A stretch of 64,000 nucleotides of DNA from Vibrio splendidus (GCF_024347615.1 NZ_AP025509.1:1798001-1862000); one strand, 5' to 3'; counted from the first letter of the stretch, positions 44,019-55,827 are shown. Program-made: numbers and translations. Notes: generated from the sequence alone by a model not told the origin.

Positions 44019-45809
44019 TTATTGAAGAATCCCCAAGCTCTTTAGCTTTCGATAAATGGTATTGCGGCTGATGCCGAGTATTCGAGATGTCTTGCTGATG
44101 TTGCCTTGGTTCGCTTGATACGTTTGCAGCAAGGTTTCTTCAACGGTACTTCTTAAATCGTTACTCGCTGTACCTTTGATGGCATTAGGAGTCATTAGTT
44201 GATGCTGATTATCGTGTGCTAACGACGTGAGATGTTGAGCAAGGTGGCTAGGTACATGTTCTAGCGTGAGCTGTGGTTCATCACTCGCGAGTAGGGCGGC
44301 GACCTTAAGTAAATTATCTAACTCGCGAATATTGCCTGGCCAAGAATAGGCGCACAGTAAGCTCATTAAGTGCGGGCAGATTGTCTGTTCGTCTTCGGTA
44401 TATTTACGATGAATGTGTTCGATTAGGGCGTGCTTGTCTTGTCGGTGTTGCAAGCTTGGCAGAGTAAAAGCCAAGCCATTCAGGCGGTAAAAGAGATCTT
44501 GTCTAAATTCCCCCGTAGCGACCAACTGTTCTAGGTTTTTATGAGTTGCGGCGATGATCTGACAATCGACTTGATAGCTCTGATTTGAGCCAACAGGCAC
44601 TACGGATTTGTCTTGCAGAACATGCAGCAATCGACATTGAGCCTCCAATGGCATGTCGGCGATCTCATCTAGAAACAGAATTCCCTTGTCTGCTTGGCGG
44701 ATCTTACCTTGGAAACCTTTGTGGCTTGCGCCAGTAAACGCGCCCGGTGCGTAACCAAACAGTTCTGATTCGATAAGATCTTTCGGTAGCGCGCCACAAT
44801 TCACCGCCACGAGAGGCGACGATTTGCGTTGGCTCTGTTTGTGTAATGCTTTAACAAATTCGCCTTTTCCGACCCCTGTTTCTCCTAGGATTAATAGGCT
44901 GATTCCTTTGTCGATAACTTTGTTGGCTTGCTGCCAAGCGTGTTCTATCTGTTGTTCGCCATGGTGCAGATCACACGATTCTGAAATGGAGCGCGTGCGT
45001 TTGGTGGTTGTTTGTTTGAGATGCAGTTTCTCAAACACAAAGGGCGTGTCTAATGAGGTTCGGTTGAAGAGGGTATCTATGCATTCGCCGACGATCGAGG
45101 TTTGATCCAGCAGCTGAGAGGCGACCTGATTGTGCGCCACTACCTCACCGGCTTCATTGGCTATTACTATCCCTTGCCAACCACTGTGTAATAACGATTT
45201 TTCACACGCGAGGTCAATACGAGTGGTGCCTTGTGGGATATGACTCAGTAGCTGGTTCTCAACAAGCTGAACCATATTTTGAACCAGCAATTGGACAGAA
45301 CTGTCGTGTTGTTGCTGCTCGCTGGTGATGTCCAATATGCCAACCATTTGACCTTGATGGTCGAACACAGGGCTTGCTGAGCAACTGATAAATCGGTGCT
45401 GGTGGATGAAGTGTTGTTCGCCAATGATGGATACTGGCTTGGCTTCAACAATGGCGGTGCCAATCGCGTTGGTGCCTTTCAGTTGTTCCTGCCAACAGGC
45501 TCCAGAGCTGAGTGCAATTGATGTCAGCTTCTCCTTAAACCGCTCCTGTCCCCAACTCGCCAGAATCACCCCTTCAATGTCGGTCAGAATCAAACGACTG
45601 TCGGTGCGTGCAAACATCTGATTAAACAAAGGCAGCGCATTACGTTCGACGATGTTGATTAAGTCAGAAGATTGATGTCGTCGCTGCTTAAGAATCGATT
45701 GTGGCAGGCGAATGTCTTCGGGAAGTCGTCTCTGTTTTAGCCCCGCTTCTGTGCTGCGGTGCCAAGAGGATGAAAGCCAATCTGAGGTGTTTGCTTGTTG
45801 AAGGTGCAT
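44019..45809 (-). CDS. AcoR-like sigma-54-dependent activator
   Basis: This 596-residue protein has an N-terminal GAF-type sensor region (to about 180), a central AAA+ domain with Walker A LILGETGVGKGEFVKALH near 307, the sigma-54 contact loop FGYAPGAFTGASH near 350 and Walker B GILFLDEIADMP near 375, and a C-terminal Fis-type helix-turn-helix (QANQGNISKTSRILGISRNTIYRKLKSLGILQ). The order and length match AcoR-type activators of alcohol and aldehyde catabolism. It is divergent from an aldehyde dehydrogenase gene that has a matching -24/-12 promoter. Target assignment is inference from that arrangement. Confidence 0.93.
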   Translation of the reverse strand: MHLQQANTSDWLSSSWHRSTEAGLKQRRLPEDIRLPQSILKQRRHQSSDLINIVERNALPLFNQMFARTDSRLILTDIEGVILASWGQERFKEKLTSIALSSGACWQEQLKGTNAIGTAIVEAKPVSIIGEQHFIHQHRFISCSASPVFDHQGQMVGILDITSEQQQHDSSVQLLVQNMVQLVENQLLSHIPQGTTRIDLACEKSLLHSGWQGIVIANEAGEVVAHNQVASQLLDQTSIVGECIDTLFNRTSLDTPFVFEKLHLKQTTTKRTRSISESCDLHHGEQQIEHAWQQANKVIDKGISLLILGETGVGKGEFVKALHKQSQRKSSPLVAVNCGALPKDLIESELFGYAPGAFTGASHKGFQGKIRQADKGILFLDEIADMPLEAQCRLLHVLQDKSVVPVGSNQSYQVDCQIIAATHKNLEQLVATGEFRQDLFYRLNGLAFTLPSLQHRQDKHALIEHIHRKYTEDEQTICPHLMSLLCAYSWPGNIRELDNLLKVAALLASDEPQLTLEHVPSHLAQHLTSLAHDNQHQLMTPNAIKGTASNDLRSTVEETLLQTYQANQGNISKTSRILGISRNTIYRKLKSLGILQ

Positions 45810-45811
45810 GA

Positions 45812-45854
45812 CTGTTCCATGTCGTAACAGTGAGGGTGTACCAATTTGGAACAG
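45812..45854. promoter_or_regulatory. Inverted repeat, candidate upstream activator site
   Basis: CTGTTCCA (45812-45819) and TGGAACAG (45847-45854) are perfectly complementary arms 27 bases apart, starting three bases upstream of the activator's ATG and about 110-150 bases upstream of the sigma-54 promoter. This is the usual place for an activator site that could also repress the activator's own gene. The left arm covers the activator's ribosome site. Confidence 0.55.
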
Positions 45855-45963
45855 TTGAACACTGGTGTGGTTTCCAGACGTCCGTTCAATGCCAACTCAC
45901 TTTGGGTTGTAAACGTTTGGTAATCATAGTTTTACAATTTATTAACAACAAGTTTTGAAGTTC

Positions 45964-45978
45964 TGGCGTGTGATTTGC
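45964..45978 (+). promoter_or_regulatory. Sigma-54 (-24/-12) promoter of the aldehyde dehydrogenase gene
   Basis: TGGCGTGTGATTTGC has the GG and GC dinucleotides exactly ten bases apart, the invariant sigma-54 spacing. It points towards the aldehyde dehydrogenase, whose ATG is 187 bases further on, and a sigma-54-type activator is encoded immediately upstream. Confidence 0.8.
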
Positions 45979-46164
45979 GTTGTTACTGTTGTGAAGAAAA
46001 CACGAAGTATCAGTGTTTTAAACAGAAAGCATAAACATGGTGGCTCTCTTCTTACGAGCTTTCTTCTCACGTGATCTCTTCTCAAGAGAAGCCGCCATGC
46101 TAGCTCGACAACATAAGCTCAATAACGAATGAACAACGATTAAAAATCTAAGAAGGATCTAACT

Positions 46165-47685
46165 ATGATTTACGCACAGCCGGGTAGTGATAACGCAGTG
46201 GTGAACTTTAAAGCGCAATACGATAACTTTATCGGTGGCGAGTGGGTGAAGCCTGTCAGCGGCGAGTATTTTGATAACACTTCCCCAGTGAATGGTCAGG
46301 TGTATTGCCAAGTAGCACGCTCAACAGAGGCCGACATTAGCTTGGCACTTGATGCGGCGCATGCTGCTCGTGCTAGTTGGGCTTCGACCAGTGTGACTGA
46401 GCGCTCCAACATCCTACTTAAAATTGCTGACCGTATTGAAGCGAACCTTGAAGAAATCGCAGTCGCCGAGACGTGGGAAAACGGCAAGCCTGTGCGTGAA
46501 ACTTTGGCAGCAGACATTCCTTTGGTTGTAGATCACTTCCGTTACTTTGCGGGCTGTATTCGAGCGCAAGAAGGCAGCGCAGCAGAGCTAGATTCAAACA
46601 CCGCAAGCTACCACTTCCCAGAACCTATTGGTGTGGTGGGGCAGATCATTCCTTGGAACTTCCCTATTTTAATGGCGGCTTGGAAACTGGCTCCAGCACT
46701 TGCTGCGGGTTGTTGTGTGGTGATGAAACCCGCCGAGCAAACACCGACATCGATTTTGGTGATGATGGAGAAGATCGCTGATCTTCTACCTGCAGGCGTA
46801 GTCAACATTGTGAATGGTTTTGGTAGCGAAGCAGGTCAAGCATTAGCAACTAGCGATCGTTTGGCGAAGTTGGCGTTTACTGGCTCAACAGAAGTCGGCC
46901 ACCACATCTTGAAATGTGCGGCTGAAAGCTTGATTCCATCAACGGTAGAGCTTGGAGGTAAGTCTCCAAATATCTACTTCCCAGACATCTTTAACCATGA
47001 AGACGAATACCTCGATAAGTGTGTCGAAGGCATGTTGCTTGCGTTCTTCAACCAAGGTGAAGTGTGTACTTGTCCATCACGTGTGTTGATTCATGAATCG
47101 GTATACGACAAGTTCATCGCAAAGGTAGTCGAGCGTGCTCAAACTATTAAACAAGGTAACCCGTTAGATACCGATACTCAGGTGGGCGCACAAGCTTCTA
47201 AAGAGCAGTTCGATAAGATTCTGAGTTACCTAGAAATCGGTCGTCAAGAAGGTGCGAAAGTGCTAACAGGTGGTGAAATTGCGCAACAACCAGATGATCT
47301 CGGCAACGGTTATTACATTCAGCCAACCATGCTGGAAGGGCACAATAAGATGCGCGTATTCCAAGAAGAGATCTTTGGCCCTGTTATCGCAGTAACGACG
47401 TTTAAAGACGAAGCGGAAGCGTTAGAAATCGCTAACGATACCGAGTATGGCTTGGGTGCAGGCGTATGGACGCGTGATGCAAACCTAGCGTATCGCATGG
47501 GGCGCAACATCGAAGCGGGGCGTATTTGGGTGAACTGTTACCACGCTTATCCAGCACATGCCGCGTTCGGTGGTTATAAGAAATCAGGCATTGGTCGTGA
47601 GACACATAAAATGATGCTCGATCACTACCAAAACACCAAGAACCTGTTGATCAGCTACGATACTAATCCGTTGGGTTTCTTCTAA
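46165..47685 (+). CDS. NAD-dependent aldehyde dehydrogenase (AldB/ExaC type)
   Basis: This 506-residue enzyme oxidises acetaldehyde or a related aldehyde to the acid. Seen are the N-terminal [59 protein letters not shown] near 155-190, the nucleotide site [11 protein letters not shown], the catalytic Glu in [11 protein letters not shown] near 265 and the catalytic Cys in [12 protein letters not shown] near 300. This double-Cys form and the length match the AldB/ExaC group induced through AcoR-like activators. AAGGATC precedes the ATG. It has its own terminator. Confidence 0.94.
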   Translation: MIYAQPGSDNAVVNFKAQYDNFIGGEWVKPVSGEYFDNTSPVNGQVYCQVARSTEADISLALDAAHAARASWASTSVTERSNILLKIADRIEANLEEIAVAETWENGKPVRETLAADIPLVVDHFRYFAGCIRAQEGSAAELDSNTASYHFPEPIGVVGQIIPWNFPILMAAWKLAPALAAGCCVVMKPAEQTPTSILVMMEKIADLLPAGVVNIVNGFGSEAGQALATSDRLAKLAFTGSTEVGHHILKCAAESLIPSTVELGGKSPNIYFPDIFNHEDEYLDKCVEGMLLAFFNQGEVCTCPSRVLIHESVYDKFIAKVVERAQTIKQGNPLDTDTQVGAQASKEQFDKILSYLEIGRQEGAKVLTGGEIAQQPDDLGNGYYIQPTMLEGHNKMRVFQEEIFGPVIAVTTFKDEAEALEIANDTEYGLGAGVWTRDANLAYRMGRNIEAGRIWVNCYHAYPAHAAFGGYKKSGIGRETHKMMLDHYQNTKNLLISYDTNPLGFF

Positions 47686-47779
47686 TACTGGTTCTTTCTA
47701 AAAGTATGAGAATGAATCATAGGTACAAAGAATAACTAACAACGCAGTTGGCTTAATTAAGAAAAATAAAAAGTGAAAG

Positions 47780-47814
47780 CAAAACGCCCAATTCAATTGA
47801 GTTGGGCGTTTTTA
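47780..47814 (+). terminator. Terminator after the aldehyde dehydrogenase gene
   Basis: AAAACGCCCAA pairs with TTGGGCGTTTTT around a ten-base loop. It lies between convergent genes and is A/T-flanked on both sides, so it may work both ways. Confidence 0.92.
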
Positions 47815-47827
47815 TGTTTGAATTGGT

Positions 47828-48565
47828 CTAGCTTTTCGAAAAGAAGATCTCGGGCTTGTGGACTGGGCCATAGTTGCCTTCTAGCTGAGTAAGCTCTAAT
47901 CCTTGCTTTCCTATCAGAGAGCCGACCAATTGGCGGTTAAACGGGTAGCTGTCGGGGTTGTTAATATACTCTTCAACATCTATCCATTTAGCTTCTGCAA
48001 TTTCATCAGTGTCTTGAATCGCGATATCTTGAGTTTGAGCGATAAGGTGACAAATAAAGTAGAGGTTTGATTTGCCAAACTGATACGGGTGTCTTGTCGC
48101 CATGCCAACCACCGAAACGAATGTGGCTTCGATACCTGTCTCTTCCAAGGTTTCTCGAACAACCGATTCCTCAATACCTTCACCCAACTCAATATGGCCG
48201 CCAGGTAACTTGTAGCCAGTCATACCGTACTCTTTAATCATCAGCACTTGGTTGTGTTCGTTGGTGATCAACGCGCCAGCACCCAAGGTGTGGGTAGGGA
48301 TGAAAGGCACAAACTCTACAATCTCGGATTTATGGATCAGCGTAATTTCGTCTTCCAAACAATTGTGAAACACAAAGCCAAGCTCAGTCGCCACCGGAAT
48401 AAGGTGCGAGAGTGAAATAGGTAAACTAATCCAAATGATGCCTTTGTTATTCTGCTTTGAAAATTCGGTGATCTGGCTAAGTTCGGCATTGAATGAGTCA
48501 GCATCGTGAGGGGCTGTTGCTGGGTCAATGATGATGCCGTTAAATTTGTCGAGCGTAAATTCCAC
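47828..48565 (-). CDS. NUDIX hydrolase with NUDT6-like N-terminal domain
   Basis: This 245-residue protein has a full Nudix box, GHIELGEGIEESVVRETLEETGIEA (about 122-146), with the G..E and REtlEETG core. The first ~90 residues form the pre-Nudix domain seen in NUDT6-like proteins ([35 protein letters not shown]). It would hydrolyse a nucleoside diphosphate derivative; the specific substrate is unknown. The start is GTG with AAAGGA upstream. Confidence 0.9.
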   Translation of the reverse strand: MEFTLDKFNGIIIDPATAPHDADSFNAELSQITEFSKQNNKGIIWISLPISLSHLIPVATELGFVFHNCLEDEITLIHKSEIVEFVPFIPTHTLGAGALITNEHNQVLMIKEYGMTGYKLPGGHIELGEGIEESVVRETLEETGIEATFVSVVGMATRHPYQFGKSNLYFICHLIAQTQDIAIQDTDEIAEAKWIDVEEYINNPDSYPFNRQLVGSLIGKQGLELTQLEGNYGPVHKPEIFFSKS

Positions 48566-48766
48566 GAGTGATCCTTTATTATTTTTGATTTATTGGGAGT
48601 CGAGCATAGGTGGAGCTTATAACATCTTAAGGGCTGATAACACCTGCACTGCTTGTGATATTTAGATTGTCTGTATCACCTTGAGAGAAAGGACAGTCGC
48701 GGGTGAAAGTGGAAAAGGTAGGAGAGTGCATAGCGGGCGGCTTGGAACAAAAATTGCGCTAGAAAC

Positions 48767-48798
48767 AAAAAACTGCGCTTGGAAGCCAAAGCGCAGTC
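48767..48798 (-). terminator. Terminator after the hypothetical membrane-anchored gene
   Basis: On the minus strand ACTGCGCTT/AAGCGCAGT (48773-48781 with 48790-48798) is followed by six T (within 48767-48772), about 30 bases past the stop of the gene at 48827-49228. Confidence 0.88.
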
Positions 48799-48826
48799 TT
48801 GAAATAGGGTCTATGGCAGCTCGATC

Positions 48827-49228
48827 TTAGCGAACATAGTTAGCGTCAACACTTACGTACCAGTGTTGCAGTTTGCCGTCGGCCTTTTTGATCCACAAAT
48901 CGTTGGTGTAGCTCTCGATCTTACCGTTAACTGTTAAGTTGAATGTGTTCTCGTCGAATTCACCAAGCTTCACGAACTGGTCTGTGGTAACTAGGAACGG
49001 GTCCATGTCGTCCACGCCAACCACATCTGAAATCACATAGTAGTGGTAAGTCAGTGGCTTGCTCGCATCATTCGGGTTGCTGCGGTACGCCACAAGCTTG
49101 AATGGTTCCGTTAATGGAACGTCGAGCGTTTGCTTGTCCATGGTCGCTGGAATCGGGATAAACAGCCAAGCGGTAAACAGACCGCTCAATAAAACCATCA
49201 GGAAGAAAAGAGTCTTAATTGCTTTCAT
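48827..49228 (-). CDS. Hypothetical membrane-anchored protein
   Basis: This 133-residue protein has one N-terminal hydrophobic segment (AIKTLFFLMVLLSGLFTAWLF), a signal anchor or signal peptide, and a beta-rich domain with no Cys that would lie in the periplasm. I do not recognise a family. The first frame codon is a TTG at 49240, but ATG 49228 follows AAGG at good spacing. It is monocistronic, judging by the terminator. Confidence 0.68.
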   Translation of the reverse strand: MKAIKTLFFLMVLLSGLFTAWLFIPIPATMDKQTLDVPLTEPFKLVAYRSNPNDASKPLTYHYYVISDVVGVDDMDPFLVTTDQFVKLGEFDENTFNLTVNGKIESYTNDLWIKKADGKLQHWYVSVDANYVR

Positions 49229-49373
49229 AGCAACCTTCAAAATAGGTGATGTTGAAGGCGCTATGGTAACAGGTTTGATTTGTTGATTGTAAGAGTATGA
49301 ATAAGTGAAGGTGACACCTGTCTGTTAGGAAATTTGAACGAATTGACACACTGTTCATAAGTCATTATCTACA

Positions 49374-49706
49374 CTAGTGCGAGTGACCTTGCGACAGGTT
49401 TATCATCACAACACCAGCCGCAACGAATAACATGCCGATCCACACCATGGTATCGAGGTGCTGGCGGTAAACGAACGTAGAAATCAGACTCACTGTCACG
49501 ATAGCTAAACCTGCCCACAAAGAGTGAACCACACCAACTGGCATCCCTTTCATAGCTTGGCTCAAAAATAGAAATGCCGCCAAGTGTCCTGAAATCACCA
49601 ATAAAGCAGGGATAGGTTTAGATAAGCTGAAACCGTCGGTTGCTTTAAGTGCTACGTGAGAAAGTGCTTCTGCCATCACGCCCATCATTAAGAAAAACCA
49701 GCTCAT
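49374..49706 (-). CDS. SMR-family small multidrug transporter
   Basis: This 110-residue protein has four membrane helices and the key membrane Glu near position 13 (MMGVMAEALSHVALKATDGF), then VVHSLWAGLAIVTVSLISTFVY and the last helix ending with a His-rich tail (SQGHSH). SMR proteins act as dimers that export cationic compounds by proton exchange. It lies downstream of fghA on the same strand after a terminator. A second SMR gene lies on the other side of frmA. Confidence 0.88.
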   Translation of the reverse strand: MSWFFLMMGVMAEALSHVALKATDGFSLSKPIPALLVISGHLAAFLFLSQAMKGMPVGVVHSLWAGLAIVTVSLISTFVYRQHLDTMVWIGMLFVAAGVVMINLSQGHSH

Positions 49707-49812
49707 AGTCGTACCTTTAGTTGTATTGTTTTGTTGGTATAGCGGGATGTTTGAAAGAGTGAATCGTTGTTGCTGCTATTGAGTTACAGCGGACTAGCCC
49801 AAATAGCAGGCA

Positions 49813-49852
49813 CAAAAAAGCCCGCACCTCACGCTTTTGCAAGGTGCGGGCT
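49813..49852 (-). terminator. Terminator after fghA
   Basis: AGCCCGCACCT (49819-49829) pairs with AGGTGCGGGCT (49842-49852). On the minus strand the stem is followed by a run of T (49813-49818), directly after the fghA stop. Confidence 0.93.
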
Positions 49853-49864
49853 AAATTCATCTGG

Positions 49865-50704
49865 CTACTTGTTTAAGTAAGCTGCGTGGAACTCAATGTG
49901 TTCATCAATAAAGCTAGAGATGAAGTAGTAGCTGTGGTCGTAACCTGGCTGCATACGTAGCTCTAAATCGGCATTAGTTACCTTAGCCGCTTCGACTAAT
50001 TGCTCAGGTTTAAGCTGCTCAATTAGGAAGTTGTCCGCTTCGCCTTGGTCAACCAACATTGGCAGCTTAGTGCCATTGGTTTTGAGAAGCTCAGAGGCAT
50101 CGTAGTGTTTCCACTCTTCAATATCTAAGCCTAGATATTGGTTGAATGCTTTCTGTCCCCAAGGGCATTGCATTGGGTTGGTGATTGGGCTGAATGCCGA
50201 GATAGAACGGTAGCTATCTTCGTTCTTGATGCCAATCGTTAGGGCACCGTGTCCGCCCATGCTGTGACCAGAAATCGATTTCACAGATGTTACTGGGAAG
50301 AAAGATTCAATCAGCGCTGGGAGCTCTGTTACCACGTAATCGTACATGTGGTAATGGCTGTCCCATGGTGCTTGAGTGGCATTCACATAGAAGCCTGCAC
50401 CTTGGCCGAGATCGTAGCTTTCATTGTCGGCAACGCCTTCGCCACGTGGGCTTGTATCGGGTGCAACAATAGCGATGCCTTGCTCAGCCGCAGCTTTGAA
50501 CGCGCCGGCTTTTTGCATGAAGTTTTCATCGGTACAGGTCAAGCCTGATAACCAATACAAAACAGGAACTGGGTTTTCTTTGCTTGCGTTAGGCGGCAAG
50601 AAAATCGCAAAACGCATGTTGCAGTCAAGCGTTGCAGAAAAGTGGGTGTATTGTTTGTGCCAACCACCAGCAACCTTTGCTTGGCTAATGTTTTCGATTG
50701 TCAT
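49865..50704 (-). CDS. fghA: S-formylglutathione hydrolase
   Basis: This 279-residue esterase hydrolyses S-formylglutathione to formate and glutathione, the second step of formaldehyde detoxification. Catalytic residues are readable: Ser in SISGHSMGGHGALT near 146, Asp in MLVDQGEADNFL near 225 and His in MQPGYDHSYYFISSFI near 258; the oxyanion region is YWLSGLTCTDENFM near 52. Cytoplasmic. It follows frmA by 157 bases on the same strand, and hairpins in that gap may modulate expression. Confidence 0.96.
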   Translation of the reverse strand: MTIENISQAKVAGGWHKQYTHFSATLDCNMRFAIFLPPNASKENPVPVLYWLSGLTCTDENFMQKAGAFKAAAEQGIAIVAPDTSPRGEGVADNESYDLGQGAGFYVNATQAPWDSHYHMYDYVVTELPALIESFFPVTSVKSISGHSMGGHGALTIGIKNEDSYRSISAFSPITNPMQCPWGQKAFNQYLGLDIEEWKHYDASELLKTNGTKLPMLVDQGEADNFLIEQLKPEQLVEAAKVTNADLELRMQPGYDHSYYFISSFIDEHIEFHAAYLNK

Positions 50705-50861
50705 CTATTGTGCTCCGTTAGGTTGATGGTTTTGGGGAATAACATGTCTATATCATTTAAAGTTTCACCACCCACCGGGCAGGAGGTGGTGAAGACAGTT
50801 TCGCTCTGATGTTTAAGTCAGAACTGTGGTCTCGACACCTAAGTGCCGAGACCAAGGAGAA

Positions 50862-52332
<1,471 letters not shown>

Positions 52333-52677
52333 ATGCTTTTATCTCTCCCACCTCCAGTGATGCTTTCACTCGCTATTATGCTTGAAGTTGTCGCCACTTC
52401 TCTATTACCTAAAACGCAGCAGTTTACTTCTCTACCTGCCACTGCCGCGGTATTGGCTAGCTACGGCTGTGCCTTTTATCTGTTGTCTCTCACAGTGCAA
52501 ACCATGTCTTTAGGTGTGGCGTATGCGATTTGGTGTGGGGCAGGGATAGTGCTAGTCGCAGCTTTGTCTTGGTTAGTCTACGGGCAAAAACTGGATATCT
52601 TCGCGATCATCGGTATCGCTTTGATTCTGGCAGGTGTGGTGATTATCAATTTGTTTTCGAGTTCTGTGAGTCATTAG
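52333..52677 (+). CDS. SMR-family small multidrug transporter
   Basis: This protein of about 114 residues has four membrane helices with the membrane Glu in MLSLAIMLEVVATSLLPKT, then AYAIWCGAGIVLVAALSWLVYGQ and IGIALILAGVVIINLF, the standard EmrE/SugE layout. The frame opens at 52288, but ATG 52333 removes a non-family prefix; neither start has a strong ribosome site, so the start is uncertain. Divergent from frmA. It may work alone or with the SMR protein encoded at 49374. Confidence 0.85.
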   Translation: MLLSLPPPVMLSLAIMLEVVATSLLPKTQQFTSLPATAAVLASYGCAFYLLSLTVQTMSLGVAYAIWCGAGIVLVAALSWLVYGQKLDIFAIIGIALILAGVVIINLFSSSVSH

Positions 52678-53131
52678 AGGAGCTAGTTGTGTTATGCGTG
52701 AGGGGGCACAACTTTGTGACTCGTTATGTACGCAACACAGGAGTTTCAGCTACTGAACTTGTTAAGTTTAACCCTCGAGAACTTATTCCTAGTTAACTTC
52801 TCAATAGTCGAGTCGGTTGATTCTCGACTGACACATCCCTGCTCGTATATTTGACAGATTGAATACTCTACACAATTTAGCGACGAGCCTTTCCCGACTA
52901 GAATTCACTCAAACACAGTAAATATTCAACATATGCAACAATAAGCAATTCACTCGATTGACTTTCTTCTAACTTATTGATTTTATAAAAAGTCACAAAG
53001 AGAAGATCGCATTATCTTATTACTTGCTATTTAAAGGCCGCTATAGCGACTTTGCTACTACTTGTCATAGATTTTGTGGAGATTACAAGTTACACACATA
53101 AATAATTATTACTTATACAACAGAGTCAGAG
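52678..53131. other. AT-rich spacer upstream of the Sel1-repeat gene
   Basis: About 450 bases with no gene I can support. The first ~120 bases have a GC content like coding DNA but no functional frame; the rest is AT-rich and should contain the promoter of the repeat protein. Confidence 0.4.
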
Positions 53132-53920
53132 ATGCGAATTTTAATTTTCTTAATAGTTTCTATTAGCTTGGCTGGGTGCACTCAAGATCGACATCAAGAA
53201 GATATTGAAGCAAAAAAAGCTGCATACTTTCAACAGGCAGAGCAAGGGGACGCTCATGGTCAATTTAATCTAGGCGTTATATATGAAGAAGGAAAAGGTG
53301 TATCTCAGGACGATACACAAGCAGTGTCTTGGTATAGAAAGGCCGCGGAGCAGGGATATGCAAGAGCTCAAACCAATTTAGGACGGATGTTCAAAAAAGG
53401 CCGAGGTGTCTCTCAAGATGACAAAGAAGCGGTGTCTTGGTATAGAAAGGCCGCTGAGCAGGGGGATGCGAGCGCTCAAACTAACTTAGGATGGATGTAT
53501 AAAGAAGGCCGAGGTGTTTCTCAAGATGATAAAGAGGCGGTGTCTTGGTATAGAAAGGCCGCTGAGCAGGGGTACGCGAGAGCTCAAACTAACTTAGGAT
53601 GGATGTATAAAGAAGGCCGAGGTATTTCTCAAGATGATAAAGAGGCGGTGTCTTGGTATAAAAAGGCAGCTGAGCAGGGGGAGGCGAGCGCTGAAAACAA
53701 TTTAGGATGGATGTACGACGAAGGCCGAGGTGTCTCTCAAGATGATAAAGAGGCGGTGTCTTGGTATAGAAAGGCCGCTGAGCAGGGGTACGCTAGAGCT
53801 CAAAACAATTTAGGATGGATGTACGAAAATGGCCGAGGTGTCTCTCAAGATGACAAAGAGGCGGTGTCTTGGTATAGAAAGGCCGCTGAACAGGAGTATG
53901 TAAGAGCTCAACTAACTTAG
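53132..53920 (+). CDS. Sel1-repeat lipoprotein, N-terminal part of a frameshifted gene
   Basis: This 262-residue frame begins with a lipoprotein signal (MRILIFLIVSISLAGC, lipobox LAGC with Cys16), so the product would be lipid-anchored. After a short linker it carries six complete 36-residue Sel1-like repeats from residue 36 (consensus AEQGxAxAQxNLGxMYxEGxGVSQDDKEAVSWYRKA) and the start of a seventh. The frame ends at TAG 53918 because one A is missing in CAAACTAACTTAGG, the form seen in the neighbouring repeats; here the text reads CAACTAACTTAGG. Restoring that A joins it to the frame at 53926. Sel1 proteins form solenoids used for protein binding. Confidence 0.85.
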   Translation: MRILIFLIVSISLAGCTQDRHQEDIEAKKAAYFQQAEQGDAHGQFNLGVIYEEGKGVSQDDTQAVSWYRKAAEQGYARAQTNLGRMFKKGRGVSQDDKEAVSWYRKAAEQGDASAQTNLGWMYKEGRGVSQDDKEAVSWYRKAAEQGYARAQTNLGWMYKEGRGISQDDKEAVSWYKKAAEQGEASAENNLGWMYDEGRGVSQDDKEAVSWYRKAAEQGYARAQNNLGWMYENGRGVSQDDKEAVSWYRKAAEQEYVRAQLT

Positions 53921-55827
53921 GATGGATGTACGAAAAAGGCATCGGTGTTTCCTTAGATAACAAAGAAGCGGTGTCTTGGTATAGACAGGCCGCTGAGCAA
54001 GGACATGCGAGAGCTCAAAACAATCTAGGCGTTATGTACGAAGAAGGCCGAGGTGTTTCTCAGGACTATAAAGAAGCGGTGTCTTGGTATAGAAAGGCCG
54101 CTGAGCAGGGGAACGCGACAGCTCAAAACAATCTTGGCGTTATGTACGAAAAAGGCCGAGGTGTATCTCAAAATGACAAAGAGGCGGTGTCTTGGTATAG
54201 AAAGGCCGCTGAGCAGGGGCATGCAAGAGCTCAAACTAACTTAGGGTGGATGTACGACGAAGGCAGAGGTGTTTCCCAAGATGATAAAGAGGCGGTGTCT
54301 TGGTATAGACAGGCCGCAGAGCAGGGGTATGCGAGAGCCCAAAACAATCTAGGCATTATGTACGACGAAGGCACAGGCGTTTCTCAAGGTGATAAAGAGG
54401 CGGTGTCTTGGTATAGACAGGCCGCAGAGCAAGGGTATGCGAGAGCTCAAACCAATTTAGGATGGATGTACGCCGATGGCACAGGTGTTTCTCAAGATTA
54501 TAAAGAGGCGGTGTCTTGGTATAGACAGGCCGCAGAGCAAGGGTATGCAAGAGCTCAAACCAAGTTAGGATGGATGTACGTCGAGGGCACAGGTGTTTCT
54601 CAAGATGATAAAGAGGCGGTGTTGTGGTTTAGAAAGGCCGCTGAGCAAGGGGATGCGCTAGCTCAAAACAATCTAGGTGCTATGTACGCAGAAGGCCGAG
54701 GTGTTTCTCAAAATTATGAAGAAGCGGTGTATTGGTATAGAAAGGCCGCAGAGCGAGGACACGCGCTAGCTCAAAACAATCTAGGCACCATGTACGCAGA
54801 AGGCCGAGGTGTTTCTCAAAATTATGAAGAAGCGGTGTCTTGGTATAGAAAAGCCATTGAGCAGGGTGCTATGGATGCTCAATATAATCTTGGATTGTCT
54901 TACGAACGAGGTGTGGGTGTAATTCAAGATTATGAAGAAGCGGTGTTGTGGTTTAGAAAGGCCGCTGAGCAAGGGCATGCGCTAGCTCAAAACAATCTAG
55001 GCAGCATGTACGTAGAAGGTCGAGGTATCTCTCAAAATTATGAAGAAGCAGTATCTTGGTATAGAAAAGCCACTGAGCAAGGACTTGCGCTAGCTCAAAA
55101 CAATCTAGGCGTTATGCACGAAAAAGGCCTAGGTGTTTCTCAGGACTATAAAGAAGCGGTGTCTTGGTATAAAAAGGCTGTCGAGCAAGGACATGCGCTA
55201 GCTCAAAACAATCTAGGCGTTATGTACGGAGAAGGCCGAGGTGTTTCCCGAGATGATAAAGAAGCGGTGTTTTGGTATAAAAAGGCCGCTGAGCAGGGGG
55301 TTGTAGATGCTCAACATAACCTTGGAATGTCTTACGAGCAAGGTGCGGGTGTTTCTCAAGACGATAAAGAAGCGGTGTATTGGTATGAAAAGGCTGCAGA
55401 GCAGGGGCATGCGAGATCTCAAAACCATTTAGGGTGGATGTACGATGAAGGCATCGGTGTTTCTCAAGATGATAAAGAGGCGGTGTCTTGGTACGGAAAG
55501 GCCGCTAAGCAAGGACTTGCGACAGCTCAAAACAATCTAGGCGTTATGTACGCAGAAGGTCGAGGTGTTTCTCAGGACTATAAAGAGGCGGTGTCTTGGT
55601 ATAGAAAGGCCATGGAGCAGGGTGATGTAGATGCTCAAAACAATCTAGGTGTTATGTACGCAAAGGGCACCGGTGTTTCTCGAGATGAAAAAAAAGCGGT
55701 GTCTTTGTACACAAAGGCAGCTGAGCAAGGACTTGCGACAGCTCAATACAATCTTGGGTCAATGTACGCAGAAGGTAAAGGTGTGACTAAAAACGATAAA
55801 ACATCTTACATGTGGTTAAAATTAGCT
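53237..55827 (+). repeat. 24 tandem 108-base Sel1 repeats
   Basis: The block consists of 24 consecutive 108-base units, each encoding one 36-residue Sel1-like repeat; the total of 2,591 bases is one less than 24 x 108 because of the single-base loss near 53910. High nucleotide identity (for example GGCCGAGGTGTTTCTCAAG and GCGGTGTCTTGGTATAGAAA recur in most units) makes the region prone to unequal recombination and sequencing-assembly error. Confidence 0.92.

Noticed and set aside
54025..55428. Leftward open frames within the Sel1 repeats
   Set aside because: They recur because the repeat has an open antisense frame; no ribosome site or family match.
53237..55827. CRISPR or noncoding repeat array
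   Set aside because: The 108-base period is in phase with a coding frame and encodes Sel1-like repeats with amino-acid conservation.
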